A stretch of DNA of 64,000 nucleotides, from contig NZ_JAIWZC010000001.1 of assembly GCF_020297485.1 (NCBI RefSeq), positions 4,340,001-4,404,000 on the forward strand. The letters are read 5' to 3'. Below are positions 1-8,716 of the stretch, in pieces; the first letter of the stretch is position 1; the number at the start of each line of letters is the position of its first letter. Origin of the DNA: Enterocloster clostridioformis (GTDB lineage Bacteria > Bacillota > Clostridia > Lachnospirales > Lachnospiraceae). Under the pieces are notes generated by a model, which worked only from the letters and a program-made list of their open reading frames with translations, made no database searches and was not told the origin of the DNA. The position numbers were made by a program, and so were the translations under genes.

Positions 1-641
1 ACAAGGAGACATTTACAAAGGCTGTTGACGTTGACAGCAAGTATGCGAAGCAGTCCGGCGGACGTGGACAGTACGGTCACTGTAAGGTTCACTTCACGCC
101 AATGGAAGCAAACGCGGAAGAAACCTTCAAGTTCACTTCCTCCGTTGTGGGCGGTGCCATTCCGAAGGAATACATCCCTGCTGTCGGAGAAGGTATCGAG
201 GAAGCATGCAAGACCGGTATCCTCGGCGGATTCCCAGTGCTGGGCGTTCATGCCGATGTATACGACGGTTCTTACCATGAGGTTGACTCCTCTGAGATGG
301 CATTCCACATTGCCGGTTCCATGGCATTCAAGGAAGCTATGCAAAAGGGCAACCCAATCCTGCTTGAGCCTATCATGAAGGTTGAAGTAACCATGCCGGA
401 AGAGTACATGGGAGATGTTATCGGTGATATCAACTCTCGCCGTGGACGCATCGAGGGTATGGAAGACATCGGCGGCGGCAAGATGGTAAAAGCATATGTA
501 CCGCTGTCAGAAATGTTCGGTTATTCTACGGATCTCCGTTCCAGAACACAGGGACGTGGTAACTACTCCATGTTCTTTGAAAAGTATGAGCCGGTTCCGA
601 AGAATGTACAGGAAAAAGTACTTTCCGACCATAAGAAATAA
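1..641 (+). CDS. fusA: Elongation factor G, C-terminal part (5' end outside window)
   Basis: EF-G is the GTPase that moves tRNA and mRNA through the ribosome after each peptide bond. Only the last ~213 codons are present; the reading frame is open from base 3 and runs off the left edge, so the true start lies outside. The visible part is domain IV and V: the SGGRGQYG signature of domain IV near codon 19, then [18 protein letters not shown] and the C-terminal [18 protein letters not shown] segment typical of EF-G. tuf follows 118 bp downstream in the same orientation, the usual end of the str operon. The domain IV/V sequence looks like housekeeping EF-G rather than a TetM-type protection protein, judged on motif conservation and context. 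Confidence 0.97.
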   Translation, partial: KETFTKAVDVDSKYAKQSGGRGQYGHCKVHFTPMEANAEETFKFTSSVVGGAIPKEYIPAVGEGIEEACKTGILGGFPVLGVHADVYDGSYHEVDSSEMAFHIAGSMAFKEAMQKGNPILLEPIMKVEVTMPEEYMGDVIGDINSRRGRIEGMEDIGGGKMVKAYVPLSEMFGYSTDLRSRTQGRGNYSMFFEKYEPVPKNVQEKVLSDHKK

Positions 642-662
642 GATAGATTCTTGATAAAAGGC

Positions 663-691
663 TTGTAAACTAAAGGAAAATAGAATATAAT
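663..691 (+). promoter_or_regulatory. Sigma-A promoter for tuf
   Basis: TTGTAA at 663-668 and TATAAT at 686-691 with a 17-bp spacer lie in the fusA-tuf gap. This would give tuf its own transcript in addition to read-through from the str operon. Sequence-only inference. Confidence 0.6.
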
Positions 692-759
692 GGTTGATAG
701 CCTGACATTAACTATAATAGCCCACTATAAAGGGCGCAAATTAAGGAGGACGTTATAAA

Positions 760-1953
760 ATGGCTAAAGCTAAGTTTGAAAGAAACAAACCTCATTGTAA
801 CATTGGTACCATCGGACACGTTGACCATGGTAAAACAACTTTAACCGCAGCAATCACAAAGACTCTTCATGAGAGATTAGGTACCGGCGAGGCTGTTGCT
901 TTCGAGAATATCGATAAGGCTCCGGAGGAGAGAGAGCGTGGAATCACTATCTCTACTGCACACGTTGAGTATGAGACCAAGAATCGTCACTATGCACACG
1001 TTGACTGCCCAGGACATGCTGACTACGTTAAGAACATGATCACTGGTGCTGCTCAGATGGACGGCGCTATCCTGGTTGTAGCTGCTACCGATGGTGTTAT
1101 GGCCCAGACAAGAGAGCACATCCTGCTGTCCCGTCAGGTAGGCGTTCCTTATATCGTTGTATTTATGAATAAGTGCGACATGGTTGATGACCCAGAGCTG
1201 CTTGAATTAGTAGAGATGGAAATCAGAGACCTGCTGAATGAATATGAGTTCCCAGGCGATGATACTCCTGTAGTTCAGGGTTCTGCTCTGAAGGCTCTGG
1301 AAGATCCTTCCGGCGAGTGGGGCGACAAGATCCTTGAGCTTATGGACGCTGTTGACTCTTGGGTACCAGACCCAGTTCGTGAGACAGACAAGCCATTCCT
1401 GATGCCTGTAGAGGACGTATTTACCATTACCGGCCGTGGTACTGTTGCTACCGGTAGAGTAGAGCGCGGTACTCTGCACCTGAATGACGAAGTTGAAATC
1501 ATTGGTATCCATGAGGATGTCCGCAAGACCGTTGTTACTGGTATCGAGATGTTCCGTAAGCTGCTTGACGAGGCTCAGGCTGGCGACAACATCGGCGCTC
1601 TGCTGCGTGGCGTTCAGAGAACTGAAATCGAAAGAGGACAGTGTCTGTGCAAGCCAGGTTCCGTTAAGTGCCACAACAAGTTTACCGCTCAGGTTTACGT
1701 TCTGACAAAGGACGAGGGCGGCCGTCATACTCCTTTCTTCAACAACTATCGTCCGCAGTTCTACTTCAGAACAACTGACGTTACTGGCGTTTGCGATCTG
1801 CCAGAGGGTGTTGAGATGTGTATGCCTGGCGATAACGTAGAGATGACCGTAGAGCTGATTCATCCGGTAGCTATGGAGCAGGGTCTTCGTTTCGCTATCC
1901 GTGAAGGCGGAAGAACCGTTGGTTCTGGTAGAGTTGTAAGCATCATCGAATAA
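760..1953 (+). CDS. tuf: Elongation factor Tu
   Basis: EF-Tu carries aminoacyl-tRNA to the ribosome as a GTP complex. At 397 residues it has family length. The P-loop GHVDHGKT starts near residue 19, the switch II motif [12 protein letters not shown], the guanine-specificity motif NKCD and the C-terminal beta-barrel domains are all intact. A strong AAGGAGG site 12 bases before the ATG fixes the start. The gene is preceded by fusA and closed by a perfect terminator at 2021-2056, so it is the last gene of the str unit here. Nothing unusual is seen in it. Confidence 0.99.
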   Translation: MAKAKFERNKPHCNIGTIGHVDHGKTTLTAAITKTLHERLGTGEAVAFENIDKAPEERERGITISTAHVEYETKNRHYAHVDCPGHADYVKNMITGAAQMDGAILVVAATDGVMAQTREHILLSRQVGVPYIVVFMNKCDMVDDPELLELVEMEIRDLLNEYEFPGDDTPVVQGSALKALEDPSGEWGDKILELMDAVDSWVPDPVRETDKPFLMPVEDVFTITGRGTVATGRVERGTLHLNDEVEIIGIHEDVRKTVVTGIEMFRKLLDEAQAGDNIGALLRGVQRTEIERGQCLCKPGSVKCHNKFTAQVYVLTKDEGGRHTPFFNNYRPQFYFRTTDVTGVCDLPEGVEMCMPGDNVEMTVELIHPVAMEQGLRFAIREGGRTVGSGRVVSIIE

Positions 1954-2020
1954 TTTCGGCAAGCTTATACGCTTAAATCATAAATTAATATATCTGAATT
2001 GATATTGTGCCCCAAACAGT

Positions 2021-2056
2021 AAAAACCCCCGGAAGATTATCTTTCGGGGGTTTTTG
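2021..2056. terminator. Rho-independent terminator after tuf
   Basis: AAAAACCCCCGGAAGAT and its complement form a GC-rich hairpin followed by TTTTT. Because A- and T-runs flank both sides, it can also end minus-strand transcripts arriving from the oxidoreductase relic. Confidence 0.93.
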
Positions 2057-2200
2057 TGATATCTGGAGTGAAAATTATCCGCGGCGCAGGTCCGTGTCCC
2101 ACGTATAGGCTCCTTTTGACGTGTCAAAGCCATAGAAATCAGCAAATGACAGCCTGAAAATACTCCGGCCGGCAGAGGGAAGTTTTATCTGGTTTTTAAT

Positions 2201-2820
2201 CAAAAAGAGGGTTTAATTCCCCGCAGCTTGCTGCGTAACAAACTTTTTCAAGACATGGAGGAAGTGATATACTAGAGGAAAAAGGAAAGGAGAAATTGTG
2301 TGATGAGTGAAACAATACGCAAGTCACACAATGTATCAGTACTCATGTATCATTTCGTATGTCCAGCAAAATATAGAAGAGTAGTAATAGATGAAGATGT
2401 AGATAGGGTAATCAAAGAAACGTGTGAGGGAATTCAGGAAAGGTATGAAATAAGATTTTTGGAAGTAGGTACAGATAAAGACCATATACATTTTCTTATC
2501 CAGTCAGTGCCTGCATATAGTCCAAAAAAAATCATCCAAATAGTGAAGAGCATCATAGCCCGAGAGGTGTTCGCGAAATGTCCACAAGTGAAGAAAAAAT
2601 TGTGGGGAGGAGAATTCTGGACAGATGGCTATTACGTAGCAACGGTGAGTGAACATGGGAATGAGCAAATCATAAGTAGATATGTGAAAGAACAGGGACA
2701 GGAAAAAAATTATAAAACAATCTATAAAAACGTAGAGAAAACAAAGCAGTATAGCATATGGGATTATATGTAGAGGTTGCAACCTTCGATACCCCGCAGC
2801 TTGCTGCGGGGTAGTTCATT
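2201..2820 (+). mobile_element. IS200/IS605-family element, single transposase
   Basis: The element is about 620 bp and has no terminal inverted repeats or target duplication, as expected for the family. Both subterminal regions carry the same palindrome CCGCAGCTTGCTGCG (left 2219-2234, right 2792-2811, extended to CCCCGCAGC-TT-GCTGCGGGG on the right), which would fold as the hairpin recognised by TnpA. Its edges can be read to within two bases because the interrupted oxidoreductase frame (TAT CTG ATT AAA AAC on the minus strand) is restored when it is removed; the ambiguity is a shared CA at both joints. Confidence 0.88.
2303..2773 (+). CDS. tnpA: IS200/IS605 Y1 transposase TnpA
   Basis: TnpA is a small HUH single-strand DNA transposase that cuts and rejoins hairpin ends with a catalytic tyrosine. 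The protein has 156 residues, normal for the family. The metal-binding HUH motif is HIH at residues 61-63, and the probable nucleophile is Tyr127 in SRYVKEQG. I chose the ATG at 2303, three bases inside a GTG, because AAAGGAGA lies upstream. No tnpB accompanies it. All motifs are intact, so the element may still move. Confidence 0.93.
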   Translation: MSETIRKSHNVSVLMYHFVCPAKYRRVVIDEDVDRVIKETCEGIQERYEIRFLEVGTDKDHIHFLIQSVPAYSPKKIIQIVKSIIAREVFAKCPQVKKKLWGGEFWTDGYYVATVSEHGNEQIISRYVKEQGQEKNYKTIYKNVEKTKQYSIWDYM

Positions 2821-3124
2821 CAGATACTGGTAAATGCCGCTGCCTGAGATATTTCCCGCCATCAGTATGCTTTTTAATACGCCGTCCTCCACCAGGGCCT
2901 TTTTGTAGTTCTTGCTGTCCTCCTCTGTTATGACCAGAGTGCGGCTGTCAAGACAGTTGATATCCCCAATGCAAAGTGCCGGCAGGCCGAAGAAGTTCAT
3001 GGTGTTCTTCAGGGCGTATGTGTCCTCATAGGGGGTGGGGATGCCGTACATGTTTTTGGCAGCGATGACGCCCTGCTTCATGGCGTTGGGCCAGATGCCG
3101 GACAGGCCGCATACATCCCCGGCC

Positions 3125-3379
3125 CCTGGCTCCCGCTGCCTTTGCCAGCTCCTGGACCTGGGGTTTCCTAAGCTGTTCCTGGAGATGGACGAAGATGGAG
3201 TGCTGGTGTCCTGTAATCATGATGTTGATGAAGTCCGGGTCAATCACCCCGAGGCCAACCGGGGCAGGGATGATTTCGGGTTCGCCCAGCATGACGTCGT
3301 TAAGCAGGTTGGTCAGCATCAGCCCGTATACGCCCGGATGGAAGGGGCTCTTGACAGGTTTGGGGAAACATGCTACCAT
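3125..3379 (-). pseudogene. cooS: Carbon-monoxide dehydrogenase catalytic subunit, internal fragment
   Basis: About 85 codons read LTNLLNDVMLGEPE, then LGVIDPDFINIMITGHQHS and QELAKAAGA, the pattern of the CooS/hybrid-cluster fold around the GH(Q/N/E) metal-site loop. The fragment lacks both ends: an in-frame TGA lies five codons before its first Met, and at about 3124 it is fused out of frame to the tail of an FAD oxidoreductase. In acetogenic clostridia the order cooS, ferredoxin-like gene, FAD oxidoreductase is known; here everything from mid-cooS to mid-oxidoreductase appears deleted. The assignment is by recognised motif and is moderately sure. Confidence 0.65.
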
Positions 3380-3497
3380 AAAACGCAGGATTCATTATAC
3401 GAAACAGAGAACGGACAGAACATGATGGTACTGAAAGCGTACAGGGAAGGCCCCGGCGGAACCGGGAGCCTGTATTATAGAAGGTTTGAGACGTCAG

Positions 3498-3528
3498 GAC
3501 GGCAGAGAGAACTGCCGTCTTTTAATTT
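3498..3528 (+). terminator. Hairpin with T-run upstream of yitT
   Basis: GACGGCAG-AGAGAA-CTGCCGTC followed by TTTTAATTT is a canonical intrinsic terminator. No plus-strand gene precedes it closely, so it may attenuate a leader transcript of the yitT gene 39 bases downstream or end read-through from the left. Confidence 0.75.
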
Positions 3529-3566
3529 AGGAATTCATTCCGGTGCAGTGAGAAAGGACTAAAATC

Positions 3567-4448
3567 ATGGAAAAGAAAAAGACGACGGCTGAAATTGTAT
3601 TGAGCCTGGGTGAGATTGTGTTGGGAAATATAATGTACGCGGCGGCAGTGGTGCTGTTCATTGTGCCAAACGGACTCATTACCGGAGGGACCACGGGCCT
3701 GGCCCTCTTTGTGAACCATAGCATTGGCATCCCCATCAGCCTTTTTGTCAGCGTGTTTAACGTGCTCATGTTCTTGCTGGGGGCATGGGTGCTGGGAAAA
3801 CAGTTCGCCCTGACAACCGTGCTCAGCACCATTATCTACCCGGTCATACTGGGGGTGCTGGAGGGAAGCGGATTCGGGGGCTTTGTGCTGGAGGAGAAGC
3901 TGGTGGCGGTGCTCTATGCGGGACTGCTCATAGGCGGTGGAATCGGCATAGTGATGCGGGCCGGCGCCTCCACTGGGGGGATGGATATACCTGCCCTGGT
4001 GCTTAAGAAAAAGCTGGATGTAAATGTGTCCATGACCCTGTACCTCGTGGACTGTGTGGTTCTGGGCCTTCAGCTGATTGCGGCTGATTCCCATGCCGTT
4101 CTCTATGGTATCATACTGATTATTGTATACACCATGGTGCTGAACCAGGTCCTTATGTCGGGAAATGCCAGAATACAGGTTAAGATTGTCAGCAGAAAGC
4201 ATGAGGAAATCAACCGCCTCATAGCGGAGCGCATTGACTGCGGAACCTCCCTGCTGCATATGGAGACCGGTTATCTCCACAGGGAACAGGAAATGATTCT
4301 GGCGGTAATCTCCCGGCGGGATTTACCCAGGCTGAACAGCCTGGTCATGGATGAAGACCCGGAGGCATTCATGATTATCAACCAGATTAATGAGGTGAGA
4401 GGCAGGGGCTTCACCCTTAAGAGAGTGTATAAGGAAGCGCGGCAGTAA
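3567..4448 (+). CDS. YitT family membrane protein (DUF161 + DUF2179)
   Basis: A 293-residue integral membrane protein of unknown transport role. Residues ~10-190 hold five or six hydrophobic helices with the glycine-rich segments ITGGTTGLALF and AGASTGGMD that mark YitT (DUF161) proteins. The C-terminal ~80 residues (KIVSRKHEEI through MIINQINEVRGRGF) form the soluble DUF2179 domain. The start is supported by GAAAGGA ahead of ATG. It is transcribed alone, convergent with the phosphatidyltransferase gene. Family members have been proposed as small-molecule or ion transporters; no substrate can be named here. Confidence 0.9.
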   Translation: MEKKKTTAEIVLSLGEIVLGNIMYAAAVVLFIVPNGLITGGTTGLALFVNHSIGIPISLFVSVFNVLMFLLGAWVLGKQFALTTVLSTIIYPVILGVLEGSGFGGFVLEEKLVAVLYAGLLIGGGIGIVMRAGASTGGMDIPALVLKKKLDVNVSMTLYLVDCVVLGLQLIAADSHAVLYGIILIIVYTMVLNQVLMSGNARIQVKIVSRKHEEINRLIAERIDCGTSLLHMETGYLHREQEMILAVISRRDLPRLNSLVMDEDPEAFMIINQINEVRGRGFTLKRVYKEARQ

Positions 4449-4514
4449 AGGGCATACTGCTCCGGCCGCAATGCTGCCCTTACCGCATACTGTTTCTGCC
4501 GCACACTGAATTGG

Positions 4515-5063
4515 TCACATACTGCGAAATACCGGTATGTAGAGAAGCAGGGTGATGAGCATGGCGGCCGCGCACAACAAAATCAGTAGATTGACCGTAA
4601 CCAGGGACATGTGGGGGAAGAGCAGCAGGAGAAAAAGCACCACGAACAGCAGGGCGGTACAGCATTTGCCAAACCACTTGGCGCCGTTTAACTTTTTGCC
4701 TTCCCTGAGTTTAACGGCGCCCATGACCAGCATGAAGCCTTCCTTCAGCACAAACAGGACCAGAAGAAGCAGAATCAGGGGATAACGGCTCCACAGACAG
4801 AGCAGGATGGCCCCGTGGGTCAGCTTATCAGCAAGGGGGTCCAGGAGTTTACCGAACTCTGTAATCATATTGAATTTTCTGGCGATCATTCCGTCGAACA
4901 TGTCAGTGATGGAGGATATGCCCATGACGATGGCAGCCCTGTAATAATCTGCGTCCGTGGAAGCCCTCAGGTACAGCCACACGAATACAGGAATCATGAT
5001 TAAACGGAAATACCCCATCAGGTTGGGGATGGACAAAAGCTCTTTTTTTGGAATATGCCTCAT
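4515..5063 (-). CDS. CDP-alcohol phosphatidyltransferase (PgsA-like)
   Basis: The enzyme transfers a phosphatidyl group from CDP-diacylglycerol to an alcohol in the inner membrane, most likely a glycerophosphate or small polyol. The diagnostic motif DG-x2-AR-x8-G-x3-D-x3-D is complete, starting at DGMIARKF and ending LLDPLAD. The remaining protein (182 residues) is almost wholly hydrophobic, with a terminal block of closely spaced helices. It is divergent from the RpiR regulator at 5198 and convergent with yitT. The acceptor alcohol cannot be read from sequence; PgsA itself is possible, but this may be a second paralogue. Confidence 0.88.
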   Translation of the reverse strand: MRHIPKKELLSIPNLMGYFRLIMIPVFVWLYLRASTDADYYRAAIVMGISSITDMFDGMIARKFNMITEFGKLLDPLADKLTHGAILLCLWSRYPLILLLLVLFVLKEGFMLVMGAVKLREGKKLNGAKWFGKCCTALLFVVLFLLLLFPHMSLVTVNLLILLCAAAMLITLLLYIPVFRSM

Positions 5064-5119
5064 AATACAGCCCCCCTCTTTGAAAATGGCAATTATTTAA
5101 TTTAATTTTACTACATTTC

Positions 5120-5148
5120 TTGCTAAAAGAAATATTTTTTTTTATAAT
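5120..5148 (+). promoter_or_regulatory. Sigma-A promoter for the RpiR regulator
   Basis: TTGCTA at 5120-5125, 17-bp AT-rich spacer, TATAAT at 5143-5148, about 50 bases before the start codon at 5198. Confidence 0.6.
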
Positions 5149-5197
5149 AGGAGTAAATTTATTTTTCACAGGGCGGGCCGCATAAGGAGGAAGGAAA

Positions 5198-6052
5198 ATG
5201 GCAGAGGATTTTTTGTTGAAAATAAGAGGCGGGTATAACCAGTTTACGAAGGCGGAGAAAAAGGTGGCTGATTATATCCTGAGCAGCCCCAAGAAGGTTC
5301 TGTTTATGTCCATCACTGAACTGGCCGAAGCCTGCGGAGTGGGGGATACCAGCGTGTTCCGCTTCTGTAAGACCATGAACTGCAAAGGATACCAGGAATT
5401 TAAGATGCTTCTGTCCCTGAGCCTTCACGAGGGAAAACAGGGATTCGGACAGATGGAGAGCGACATAAGCCTGGAGGACTCATTTTCCCAGGTGGCGGAG
5501 AAGGTGCTGAGTTCCAATATAAAGGCTCTTAAGGAAACCCACTCCCTGTTAAAGGAGGATGTGCTCCGGCGGGTCATTGAGTGCTTCCACAAGGCCGGAC
5601 GCATCTGTTTTTACGGTGTGGGTACCAGCATGACGACAGCCATGAAGGCGGCTGATAAGTTTCTGAAGATTGAGCCGAAGGTCTATTGTGCCTCTGATTC
5701 CCACATGCAGGCCATGATGGCCTCCACCATGTCCAGTGGAGAGGTTGCTGTCATCTTTTCCTATTCCGGGGCTACCAAGGACACCATCCACGTGGCTCAG
5801 CTGGCCAGGCAGGCAGGAGCGGCCATTGTCTGTGTGACCCGGTTCATCAAATCGCCTCTTACGGCCTATGCGGACCTGACGCTCCTGTGCGGGGCCAATG
5901 AAAGTCCGTTGCAGGCAGGCTCTTCCTCGGCGGAAATCAGCCAGCTCTTCCTGATAGATATGCTGTACACGGAATATTACAGGACATACTATGACAGGTG
6001 CAGCGTGAATAATGAAAAGACCTCGGCATCTGTCATGGAAAAGCTGTGCTGA
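5198..6052 (+). CDS. MurR/RpiR family transcriptional regulator
   Basis: A DNA-binding sugar-phosphate sensor of 284 residues. Residues 1-77 form the RpiR helix-turn-helix (AEKKVADYIL, then CGVGDTSVFRFCKTMNCKGYQEFK). Residues ~110-250 form the SIS domain that binds phosphosugars, with the GVGTSMTTAMKAADK and FSYSGATKDT signatures. The start has AAGGAGGAAGG just upstream. It is monocistronic; the nearest metabolic gene is the divergent phosphatidyltransferase, so its target regulon is not evident from context. Confidence 0.92.
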   Translation: MAEDFLLKIRGGYNQFTKAEKKVADYILSSPKKVLFMSITELAEACGVGDTSVFRFCKTMNCKGYQEFKMLLSLSLHEGKQGFGQMESDISLEDSFSQVAEKVLSSNIKALKETHSLLKEDVLRRVIECFHKAGRICFYGVGTSMTTAMKAADKFLKIEPKVYCASDSHMQAMMASTMSSGEVAVIFSYSGATKDTIHVAQLARQAGAAIVCVTRFIKSPLTAYADLTLLCGANESPLQAGSSSAEISQLFLIDMLYTEYYRTYYDRCSVNNEKTSASVMEKLC

Positions 6053-6059
6053 GACAAAG

Positions 6060-6142
6060 AAAAGCGCGTCTTAAAATAAGCTTCCAGGCCGGAACCCTCA
6101 AAGGGATGTCCTGCCTGGAACTTGTGTTTTAAGGCGCGTTTA
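6060..6142. terminator. Bidirectional terminator between convergent regulators
   Basis: A long imperfect hairpin (AAAGCGCG-TCTTAAAATA to TTTTAAGGCGCGTTT, with an inner CTTCCAGGC/GCCTGGAA stem) separates the 3' ends of two convergent genes. Its outer arm reaches into the stop codon of the LacI-type gene. Confidence 0.8.
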
Positions 6143-8398
6143 TATATTGGTGCGGCTAAACTGTTCGTCATAGAGCTTTTGTGCGTAATTCAGGGCGTCC
6201 TCCGGCGTCATGACCTGGCTGTAGGCATTTTTCACTGCCATGCCTATGATGCTGAGGAAGCTGCGCTCATCAAAGGGCTGTGTGGAGAACTCAGGGGTAC
6301 GGCGGCCGTGGGCCAGTCCGAATCCGTCCTTGGCCAGGTTCAGCCAGGGGAAGGTGTTGAGTATCTCGTAATTGTCATAGGACTTGCGGCAGGGGGATAC
6401 GCTGCCCAGCAGCGTGGCCGCGGAGGCCACGGGTTCGCTGCACATCCATTTGATGAAGGATAGAGCGTCCTCAGGTCGTTTGGTATATTTGGCCACGCCC
6501 AGGGAACCGCCTCCGATGACAGGATTGCTGCCAGGCGTCATGGCGTATCCGATATTTCCCGCTACCCGGGAGGAGTGGCTCAGAAGATCCGAGGCATAGT
6601 TGCTGTAGAGGATGGCCATGGCCACATTGCCTCCCGCGAAGGTGGTGGCTGTGTTGGTCCACCAGGAACAGTACTTGGGGTCGGAGTATTCCTTCAGGGC
6701 GATGAGCTCCTTAAGGGAACCAATGGCCGCGGGGGAATTCAGGGTGACCCGGCAGTCCTCGTTATAAAGATTCTCCTGGTGGCTGAACAGGCGGGCCAGG
6801 TATTCGGAGCCGGCCACCCCGGTGGAGCCAAGCGTCATGGTGGCCCCGTATTCCACAGGAGAGGATGGGGTGCGTGCCTTGGTGAAGAATCCGGCAATCT
6901 GGTTGAACTCCCTAAAATCCTGAGGCGGCCTAAGCTCCTGGCGGTATGTCTCGTGATACATCCTGCGGTAGATAGGACTTTCAAACAGATCCTTCCGGTA
7001 GTACAGCAGCTGTACGCTGGGAGTGGACGGCAGGGCGTATACCCTGCCCCTCACTATGGAATACTGGTTGATGGTTCCGTCTAAGAAGGTGTCCAGGCAG
7101 CTGGAGATATCAGGGTCAATCTGGTCCAGGGGCTGCAGAATTTTGTCCGCGAACCAGGACAGCCACGTCACGTCCAGACGCAGTACATCAAAGACGGAAT
7201 CATGGCGCATATGGTTGAAGGCCTCGTATATCTCCTCATAGGAATAGATGGTGATGTTCACAGGGATCCCGGTTTTCTTGGTGTAGATACGGGACAGGTT
7301 GCGCATGGTGTAGGCGCTGGGGCTGTCCAGTGTCAGCACATTTAAGGGCTCTTTGGAGGATGGGATGAGGATGCCCGCAAACCAGTCTCTGAAGCCGGAA
7401 TTCTCCAGCAGCAGGCAGGGATGTCCGCTGGCCTGTCCGGTCCGCTGTTGCGGTTCGCCTATTTCTTCCGAACCACTCTTTTTCGCCTTTTCTTCTGATA
7501 TGTCCCTGATCAGGCATTCCGCCGCAATCTTTCCCAACTGCCGGTAGTTCAGCTCATATTTCTGGAAGTCATTTTCCGGCATGGTGAACATGGGGGATAC
7601 CGTGTAAATTTCCGGACTGTCCCCGGAATAGAAGGTGTTCCATATATCCTTGACGCTCTCCGCGAAGCCGTAGTTGGAGATGAAGATGGCCTGGGGAGCG
7701 GCGTTTCCGAACATCTGCATGATATTCTGCAGCTTGCGGTAGGGGTCTGTCTGGATGTGGTTTACCCGGCAGCCGGATGAACCCATGACGCCCATGAACC
7801 CGTTATAGAAGTCGGATTCATTGGGCAGCTGGAGACTTCCGGTGAGAAGGCACAGGTTGGAGAAGCCGCGCTCCAGCGCCCTTAAGGCCAGCTCGCTTCC
7901 CGCCCTGTGGTAATCGAAGCCGACATAGGGGGCAGAGAAGGGAGGACGGCGTTCCGCAAATACCACATGGTCCGCCAGCATGCCCTGCTCGTCCAGGTAG
8001 GGGTTGGCGCCGGCGAAGGAACAGCAGGAGACCGTTGCCATGCCCTGGGCCATGGAGGAGCGGACTTCCTGTATGGCTGCGTATTCCGCTTCCCGGTTGT
8101 CGTCGCTGGTCAGGTACTGGGACACGCTGTAGCCGTGATTTTCCGCATATGCCTTAAAACTAAGATAGAAGTCTATATATTGTTTGGAACGGATGTTGGG
8201 GAGAATGACCGCAAGGGTATTGGACCTGCCCTTCCTCAACAGCTTGGCCCGCTCATTGGGCACGTAGCCAAGGGCAGCGGCAGCGTCCATGACCTGCCGT
8301 ATTTTCTCGCTGCTCACATTTCCCTTCCCGTTGAGAACGTTGGATACGGTGCCCTGGGCCACTCCGGCCGCTCTCGCAATGTCTTTGATGGTAGTCAT
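6140..8398 (-). CDS. LacI-type repressor fused to a solute-binding (SBP family 1) domain
   Basis: A 752-residue cytoplasmic regulator with three parts. Residues 1-55 are a LacI helix-turn-helix (TIKDIARAAGVAQGTVSNVL). Residues ~60-300 are the usual periplasmic-binding-protein-like effector domain. After a charged linker (~300-350) residues ~352-752 form a second sensor resembling extracellular family-1 sugar-binding proteins (SPVEYGATMT, NPVIGGGSLGVAKY, EDALSFIKWM). There is no signal peptide, so the transporter-type domain must work inside the cell. AAAGGAGAG precedes the ATG. It is divergent from an ABC locus whose own binding protein belongs to the same family, so it very likely controls that locus and senses the imported sugar. 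Ordinary LacI proteins have ~340 residues; this is a doubled sensor. Confidence 0.92.
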   Translation of the reverse strand: MTTIKDIARAAGVAQGTVSNVLNGKGNVSSEKIRQVMDAAAALGYVPNERAKLLRKGRSNTLAVILPNIRSKQYIDFYLSFKAYAENHGYSVSQYLTSDDNREAEYAAIQEVRSSMAQGMATVSCCSFAGANPYLDEQGMLADHVVFAERRPPFSAPYVGFDYHRAGSELALRALERGFSNLCLLTGSLQLPNESDFYNGFMGVMGSSGCRVNHIQTDPYRKLQNIMQMFGNAAPQAIFISNYGFAESVKDIWNTFYSGDSPEIYTVSPMFTMPENDFQKYELNYRQLGKIAAECLIRDISEEKAKKSGSEEIGEPQQRTGQASGHPCLLLENSGFRDWFAGILIPSSKEPLNVLTLDSPSAYTMRNLSRIYTKKTGIPVNITIYSYEEIYEAFNHMRHDSVFDVLRLDVTWLSWFADKILQPLDQIDPDISSCLDTFLDGTINQYSIVRGRVYALPSTPSVQLLYYRKDLFESPIYRRMYHETYRQELRPPQDFREFNQIAGFFTKARTPSSPVEYGATMTLGSTGVAGSEYLARLFSHQENLYNEDCRVTLNSPAAIGSLKELIALKEYSDPKYCSWWTNTATTFAGGNVAMAILYSNYASDLLSHSSRVAGNIGYAMTPGSNPVIGGGSLGVAKYTKRPEDALSFIKWMCSEPVASAATLLGSVSPCRKSYDNYEILNTFPWLNLAKDGFGLAHGRRTPEFSTQPFDERSFLSIIGMAVKNAYSQVMTPEDALNYAQKLYDEQFSRTNI

Positions 8399-8634
8399 CT
8401 GCCGGCTCTCCTTTCAAATGATGCACTTTATAAAGATATATTTGATTCAATTTTACCATATGGCGGGTGATTTGTAAAACTATTGCAACTACGATTCAAT
8501 AAAATACGCAATCTACAGAGGGGACAGCCAAATAAAAACACGTTAAAATGTAAAAAATATGCAAAAAGTAGAAAAAATTCATGTAAAATCTGATTAAAGT
8601 ATAAGAAAAATGTGCAAAATGCCTTAAAATAATA

Positions 8635-8663
8635 TTGACACGTTTCAAATACAATGCTATGAT
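8635..8663 (+). promoter_or_regulatory. Consensus promoter of the ABC sugar operon
   Basis: TTGACA at 8635-8640, 17-bp spacer, TATGAT at 8658-8663, about 50 bases before the GTG start. A LacI-like operator overlaps the -35 box. The rest of the 318-bp divergent gap (8399-8716) is AT-rich with no gene seen. Confidence 0.85.
8636..8647. promoter_or_regulatory. Candidate LacI-family operator
   Basis: TGACACGTTTCA differs by one base from the palindrome TGAAACGTTTCA, whose central CG is typical of LacI-family operators. It overlaps the -35 box, a position where binding of the divergently encoded regulator would block RNA polymerase. Confidence 0.5.
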
Positions 8664-8716
8664 GAAATTACAGAACAGATGACAAATTTCCAATAGTATA
8701 AAAGGAGGTATGTATT

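Larger units (their letters stand above)
2075..3124 (-). pseudogene. FAD/NAD-dependent oxidoreductase (CO-dehydrogenase partner type), C-terminal remnant split by an IS
   Basis: Read on the minus strand, the part from 3124 to 2821 encodes GDVCGLSGIWPNAMKQG and then an oxidoreductase C-terminal domain, ending in SGSGIYQYL at the IS edge. After skipping the IS (2201-2820) the same protein resumes with IKNQIKLPSAGRS, FADFYGF, and stops at 2075-2077. This restores the usual C-terminus of the pyridine-nucleotide/FAD oxidoreductases that sit beside cooS in acetogenic clostridia. The N-terminal FAD and NAD domains are missing: the remnant is joined out of frame to a cooS fragment at about 3124. It is dead by three lesions: 5' deletion, frame break and IS insertion. 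The family assignment rests on recognised motifs, not on a search. Confidence 0.75.

Noticed and set aside
1207..1962. 251-codon minus-strand frame across tuf
   Set aside because: Wholly antisense to tuf, no ribosome site, composition explained by the codon bias of EF-Tu.
3035..3562. 175-codon plus-strand frame over the cooS relic
   Set aside because: It is antisense to recognisable CooS/oxidoreductase sequence and runs through a terminator hairpin; no family resemblance.
8636..8650. CcpA cre site at the ABC-sugar promoter
   Set aside because: The spacing between TG and CG is one base too short for the cre consensus; a LacI-type operator fits better.
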